Assembly: GCF_900142105.1 (NCBI RefSeq)
Contig: NZ_FQZS01000003.1
Span: 63,720 to 127,719 of the forward strand
Origin: Lutispora thermophila DSM 19022
GTDB taxonomy: Bacteria > Bacillota > Clostridia > Lutisporales > Lutisporaceae
DNA length: 64,000 bases
Reading direction: 5' to 3'
Part shown: positions 60,924-64,000 of the stretch, piece after piece
Position numbering within the stretch: the first letter of the stretch is position 1
Layout of the letters: each line of letters begins with the position of its first letter
Made by a program: the position numbers and the translations under genes
Notes under the pieces: model-generated
What the model was told of the DNA's origin: nothing
The model's database searches: none
The model's input: only the letters and a program-made list of their open reading frames with translations

Positions 60924-61384
60924 TCAGTATATACCTTCATCTAATACATCATACATATAGTTATCAAACAAATCCATTAATTCTTGTGATATATGAAGTT
61001 CTCTTTCTGCTGTATTTAATTTAGCACCATTAGAAAGTTCGCGTCTATCTACTAATTTGATTTTATGTCCATTATTATAATCACAAATGAAATCTCTGCA
61101 AATAGAGATAGAGCCATGTCAATCCTTAATCTAGCTTCAAAGAGTAATTTTATCAATAATTTATCACTAATATTAGTGGTTGATTTATAGAGACTTTCAA
61201 CTTCATCTTTTTGAAGAGTATTCATTTTTCTTCATGGCTCTTTAATCTTTAAAATATTTTTATTGATAGGCCTGTCTTTATTTACATGAAATAAAAAATC
61301 TTTATATACTTTATGACCTCTTGTAAAGATTTGTTTCATTAACTTTTCAAGCATATGGTTGTTGATTTCTTCTGTCCTAAAAGA
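60924..61384 (-). pseudogene. Decayed gene of unknown family
   Basis: Reading the minus strand from about 61384: R-T-E-E-I-N-N-H-M-L-E-K-L-M-K-Q-I-F-T, K-V-Y-K-D-F-L-F-H-V-N-K-D-R-P, an in-frame TGA, then M-N-T-L-Q-K-D-E-V-E-S-L-Y, A-R-L-R-I-D-M-A-L-S-L-F-A, a frameshift near 61115, and V-D-R-R-E-L-S-N-G-A-K-L-N to a stop at 60924-60926. It looks like one charged, helical protein of 150 or more residues, now broken. No homologue is recognised. It sits beside the atypical deaminase, so both may belong to an acquired accessory patch. Confidence 0.5.
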
Positions 61385-61538
61385 TAGTCATAAAAGTTAG
61401 TGACTACTGTTACGTTTAAATTAATTGTTTTCTGTTCGTTTTGACTTGGTCGGATTTAATCCAAGAACCTTATTACTCTCAAAAAATCATTATACTATAT
61501 TTAATCTCAGGGGCTGCTTTTTATGGCTTAAATTACCA

Positions 61539-61567
61539 TTGTCACAGGTTGCATAATTATGTAAACT
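61539..61567 (+). promoter_or_regulatory. Promoter of the c-di-AMP riboswitch unit
   Basis: TTGTCA (61539-61544), 17-base spacer, TAAACT (61562-61567), with start near 61574 just before the riboswitch. Confidence 0.55.
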
Positions 61568-61579
61568 AAAAGAAGCCGT

Positions 61580-61697
61580 ACTGTTTTGCTGAATCTCATT
61601 TATGAGAGCGGAGGATAAAAATGGGGTGAATTGGGATAAACCCATAGGGCACTCTCTGTCCGAACCCGACAACTAACTTCGTAAGCGTAAGAGAGGA
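61580..61697 (+). ncRNA. Cyclic di-AMP riboswitch (ydaO-yuaA class)
   Basis: Conserved blocks in order: CATTTATGAGAGCGGAGGA, GGGGTGAATTGGGATAAACC, AGGGCACTCTCTGTCCGAAC, CCGACAACTAACTTCGTAAG and CGTAAGAGAGG. These are the hallmarks of the ydaO RNA. The RNA ends directly before the peptidoglycan-binding protein gene, the classic target class; c-di-AMP binding usually turns expression off. No separate terminator is obvious between it and the ATG at 61705, so control may be partly translational. Confidence 0.95.
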
Positions 61698-61704
61698 GAG
61701 TAGT

Positions 61705-62745
61705 ATGAGGAAGAGCAAAATATTACTATTTTTTACGGTATTGGCTTTGTTTATAGCGACTCCCGTATTTGGGGATGTATTAAAAGTAGGAAGTACAGGA
61801 GTAGCCGTTAAGCAGCTTCAAACAAAGTTAATATCCTTGGGTTACCTTAATTCGAGTGCAACAGGTTATTTTGGTAATCAGACGAAGAGTGCAGTAATGA
61901 AGTTCCAGGCAAAAAATGGGCTAAAGCAAGACGGTATTGCAGGAAATCAGACCTTAAATGCTTTAGCAAAAGTTGGGACAAGCAGTACAACAAGTGTGAG
62001 CCGCGGAAGTTCCAGCTCTTATACGATCAAGGATGTCCAGACTGTACTTAAAAGCTTAGGTTTGTACACAGGAAAAATTGATGGCATCGCTGGGTCAAAG
62101 ACAAAAGAAGCATTGAAAAAGTTTCAAAAGAACAATGGTTTGGTGGCAGATGGCATATTAGGTACCAAAACAGCGCAGAAGCTTTTCGCAACTCAACAGT
62201 CAGCTGCAACAGTGGCAAACAGAGGGGACGCAGATCGTAAAGAAGTTACATACAATTCTGCAAGCGATACGAAATATGGAGAATTGTTAGATTGGTGGAC
62301 TGAGGTTTCAGAAATATTCTATAGAGGAGCAGAAGCTCAGGTCATAGATTTATGGACAGGTAAAAGTTTTAACGTTATGAGGACCTATGGAAGCAGACAT
62401 GCTGACTGTGAAACTCTGACGGCAGAAGATACCAAAATAATGAAGGAGATATACGGGGGCAGTTGGAGTTGGAATAGAAGACCTGTAATTGTAGTGACAG
62501 GTGGAAGAAGAATAGCTGGATCTATGGCGGGCATGCCTCATGCAGGGTTGGATTCAAAACCCAAGAATGTTACAGTCAGCGGTAGAAGCGGTGGATATGG
62601 AAAAGGTACTAACTTAGATACTATTAAAGGAAACAATATGGATGGTCATTTTGACATTCATTTTCTCAATAGCCGCACCCACGGCACCAACAAAGTGAAT
62701 GAAGCACATCAGAAAGCAGTAAAGCAAGCAGCAGGTTTGTTATAA
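61705..62745 (+). CDS. Secreted protein with two peptidoglycan-binding domains
   Basis: 346 residues. Signal peptide 1-23 (I-L-L-F-F-T-V-L-A-L-F, cleavage near P-V-F-G), then PG_binding_1 modules at about 26-90 (L-Q-T-K-L-I-S-L-G-Y-L ... F-Q-A-K-N-G-L-K-Q-D-G) and 105-170, a linker, and a C-terminal ~160-residue domain with histidines and acidic residues (S-R-H-A-D-C-E, P-H-A-G, D-G-H-F-D-I-H-F, S-R-T-H-G) that look like metal ligands, suggesting a cell-wall hydrolase. The c-di-AMP riboswitch upstream fits a cell-wall or osmotic role. The catalytic family is not named. Confidence 0.88.
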   Translation: MRKSKILLFFTVLALFIATPVFGDVLKVGSTGVAVKQLQTKLISLGYLNSSATGYFGNQTKSAVMKFQAKNGLKQDGIAGNQTLNALAKVGTSSTTSVSRGSSSSYTIKDVQTVLKSLGLYTGKIDGIAGSKTKEALKKFQKNNGLVADGILGTKTAQKLFATQQSAATVANRGDADRKEVTYNSASDTKYGELLDWWTEVSEIFYRGAEAQVIDLWTGKSFNVMRTYGSRHADCETLTAEDTKIMKEIYGGSWSWNRRPVIVVTGGRRIAGSMAGMPHAGLDSKPKNVTVSGRSGGYGKGTNLDTIKGNNMDGHFDIHFLNSRTHGTNKVNEAHQKAVKQAAGLL

Positions 62746-62764
62746 TAAAAAAACGCAGTACGGT

Positions 62765-62799
62765 AAGCTCAGGCCTATGCCTGAGCTTAAACTTTTTTT
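62765..62799 (+). terminator. Terminator after the peptidoglycan-binding gene
   Basis: AAGCTCAGGC (62765-62774), loop CTAT, GCCTGAGCTT (62779-62788), then a run of T. Confidence 0.92.
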
Positions 62800-62847
62800 G
62801 TGGAGTTTCGTATAATGTAATAAATAATTTATAAGGGGGAAGAGTTT

Positions 62848-63330
62848 GTGAGTGGGGTATATTTCATAGTGAGTACTTTATTGATAGTAATTGGGGTATT
62901 GGGAATATTCATACCCGGATTGCCGGGAACAGGACTGGTGTTTATTGGTACATTGATATACGCTTGGGGAACAGGCTTTCAAGCCATTGGATGGGGTACT
63001 CTTGTTATTTTTCTGATTCTTACGTTGATGGCCATGGCAGTTGATTATCTGGCGGGAATCTTGACAGCACAGAAGTTTGGAGCCTCCAAACAAGGCATAG
63101 TGGGCAGTATTATCGGAGGTATAGCAGGGTTGACGATTTTTAATATACCAGGACTTATACTGGGCCAGTTGGCAGGAGTAATAATAGGAGAGCTTATGTT
63201 TGGCAGAAAAATGAATGAATCCATGAGATCCGGTATAGGAGTGTTTATTGGATATTTGCTGGGCAGTATGGTGAAAGTAACCCTAACTACTTTGATTATA
63301 ATTATTTTTTATGTAAAAATCATATTTTAA
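62848..63330 (+). CDS. DUF456 family membrane protein
   Basis: 160 residues from GTG 62848, preceded by AAGGGGGAAG. It has about four or five membrane segments; glycine-rich repeats I-G-V-L-G-I-F-I-P-G-L-P-G-T-G and I-F-N-I-P-G-L-I-L-G-Q-L-A-G are typical of DUF456. Function unknown. Confidence 0.88.
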   Translation: MSGVYFIVSTLLIVIGVLGIFIPGLPGTGLVFIGTLIYAWGTGFQAIGWGTLVIFLILTLMAMAVDYLAGILTAQKFGASKQGIVGSIIGGIAGLTIFNIPGLILGQLAGVIIGELMFGRKMNESMRSGIGVFIGYLLGSMVKVTLTTLIIIIFYVKIIF

Positions 63331-63443
63331 TCCCTATTGATATCATAATTGAATAAAAGAGAGCAATAATATACAGAGTATTAAGCTTTTTTTATAGTCG
63401 AATCATTGAATTGAAGTGAATATTCTGTATTTTTTTCATTCCT

Positions 63444-63472
63444 TTGACAAATATACATAGTTTAAATATAAT
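63444..63472 (+). promoter_or_regulatory. Consensus promoter for guaB
   Basis: TTGACA (63444-63449), 17-base spacer, TATAAT (63467-63472), perfect at both boxes, about 40 bases before the guaB Shine-Dalgarno site. The short leader leaves no room for a purine riboswitch. Confidence 0.88.
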
Positions 63473-63520
63473 TAATGAAACAATAATAAACGGCATTTTT
63501 AAATAGTGAGGTGTAAAATG

Positions 63521-64000
63521 ATGGAAAAGTTTTTAAAGGAAGGGTTAACTTTTGATGATGTGCTTCTGATACCTGCAAAGTCAGAGGTTCTACCAAAAGA
63601 AACAGATGTATCAACCATGCTGACTAAGAAAATTAAGCTGAATATTCCTATAATGTCTGCAGGCATGGACACAGTTACTGAGGCAAGGCTTGCTATTGCT
63701 ATAGCGAGAGAAGGCGGCATAGGCATAATCCATAAAAATATGTCTATTGAAGCTCAAGCCATGGAAGTGGATAAAGTAAAAAGATCAGAACATGGAGTTA
63801 TTGTAGATCCATTCCATCTCTCACCGGATCATGTTATATCTGATGCTATGGAACTGATGGAAAGATACAGGATTTCCGGTGTGCCCATAGTGGATGAGAA
63901 AGGTAAGCTGGTGGGAATTCTTACAAACAGGGATTTAAGATTTGAAACAGACATGTCAAGGCCTATACATGAAGTAATGACCAAAGAGAATCTTATAACT
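63521..64000 (+). CDS. guaB: IMP dehydrogenase, N-terminal part
   Basis: The frame runs off the window end after 160 codons. Features seen: [12 protein letters not shown] near residue 8, [12 protein letters not shown] near 45, [10 protein letters not shown] near 65 and the beginning of the CBS pair (I-S-G-V-P-I-V-D-E near 116, T-N-R-D-L-R near 136). It oxidises IMP to XMP for guanine nucleotides. GAGGTG lies seven bases before ATG 63521; ATG 63518 is an alternative start. Confidence 0.96.
   Translation, partial: MEKFLKEGLTFDDVLLIPAKSEVLPKETDVSTMLTKKIKLNIPIMSAGMDTVTEARLAIAIAREGGIGIIHKNMSIEAQAMEVDKVKRSEHGVIVDPFHLSPDHVISDAMELMERYRISGVPIVDEKGKLVGILTNRDLRFETDMSRPIHEVMTKENLIT

Overview
The window is 64 kb of AT-rich chromosomal DNA from a low-GC, flagellated, anaerobic member of the Bacillota, most likely Clostridia or Tissierellia. 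The evidence is Bacillus/Clostridium-type -35/-10 promoters and strong Shine-Dalgarno sites, a CIRCE-controlled groESL, FMN and c-di-AMP riboswitches, Rex, an [FeFe]-hydrogenase, a GltS glutamate carrier, an orphan sodium-pump decarboxylase beta subunit and a TsaB-RimI fusion. These suit an amino-acid- or peptide-fermenting anaerobe. The genus cannot be fixed from the sequence alone.

Layout. 0-5.2 kb: end of an AmmeMemoRadiSam radical SAM gene, then flaG-fliD-fliS-flgN-like, a structured RNA gene with its own promoter, a zinc-ribbon gene, a DnaA-box cluster and long-form hpf (raiA). 5.3-8.0 kb: a conserved hypothetical, a folded leader carrying a 25-codon peptide, a membrane HD-GYP protein and a DUF5317 protein. 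8.1-10.3 kb: decayed transporter and D-aminoacylase genes, then nested inverted repeats before secA. 10.3-22.4 kb: secA, prfB (with +1 frameshift), a chemoreceptor, thrB-thrC-ACT regulator on the minus strand, asparaginase, tex. 22.5-28.2 kb: SipW-like signal peptidase under a 35-bp palindrome, an amidohydrolase, and a GlnK/GlnL-like two-component system beside gltS; its regulator carries an in-frame TAG.

28.7-33.3 kb: a tight three-gene operon (D-Ala-D-Ala-ligase-like ATP-grasp enzyme, opine-dehydrogenase-like enzyme, N-terminal B12-binding protein) followed by an FMN-riboswitch-controlled ribU. 33.4-38.8 kb: tsaE, tsaB-rimI, an ECF sigma/anti-sigma/membrane-protein operon, tsaD. 39.5-51.3 kb: radical SAM protein, isocitrate-type dehydrogenase with its GntR regulator, ABC-F ATPase, rex, sodium-pump beta plus small gamma subunits, P-loop-Asp23 fusion, OGG1-type glycosylase, DUF554, Mrp ATPase. 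51.3-58.6 kb: two small envelope-associated genes, relics of a Mo/W transport operon, groESL, moaC, [FeFe]-hydrogenase, ECF S component. 58.8-64 kb: carbonic anhydrase, FNT channel, cytidine deaminase, a decayed gene, a c-di-AMP riboswitch with a peptidoglycan-binding protein, DUF456 and the start of guaB.

Main discovery candidates. (1) A dispersed MITE-like repeat family (12.9, 20.2, 35.0, 38.8 and 49.7 kb) whose two long copies enclose a ~220-nt nested-hairpin core; the copies differ by compensatory changes that preserve base pairing. (2) The ATP-grasp / opine dehydrogenase / B12 operon, a gene combination I cannot assign to a named pathway. (3) The RNA gene near hpf, probably a raiA-motif RNA. 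(4) The HD-GYP leader with an embedded signal-peptide-like microprotein.
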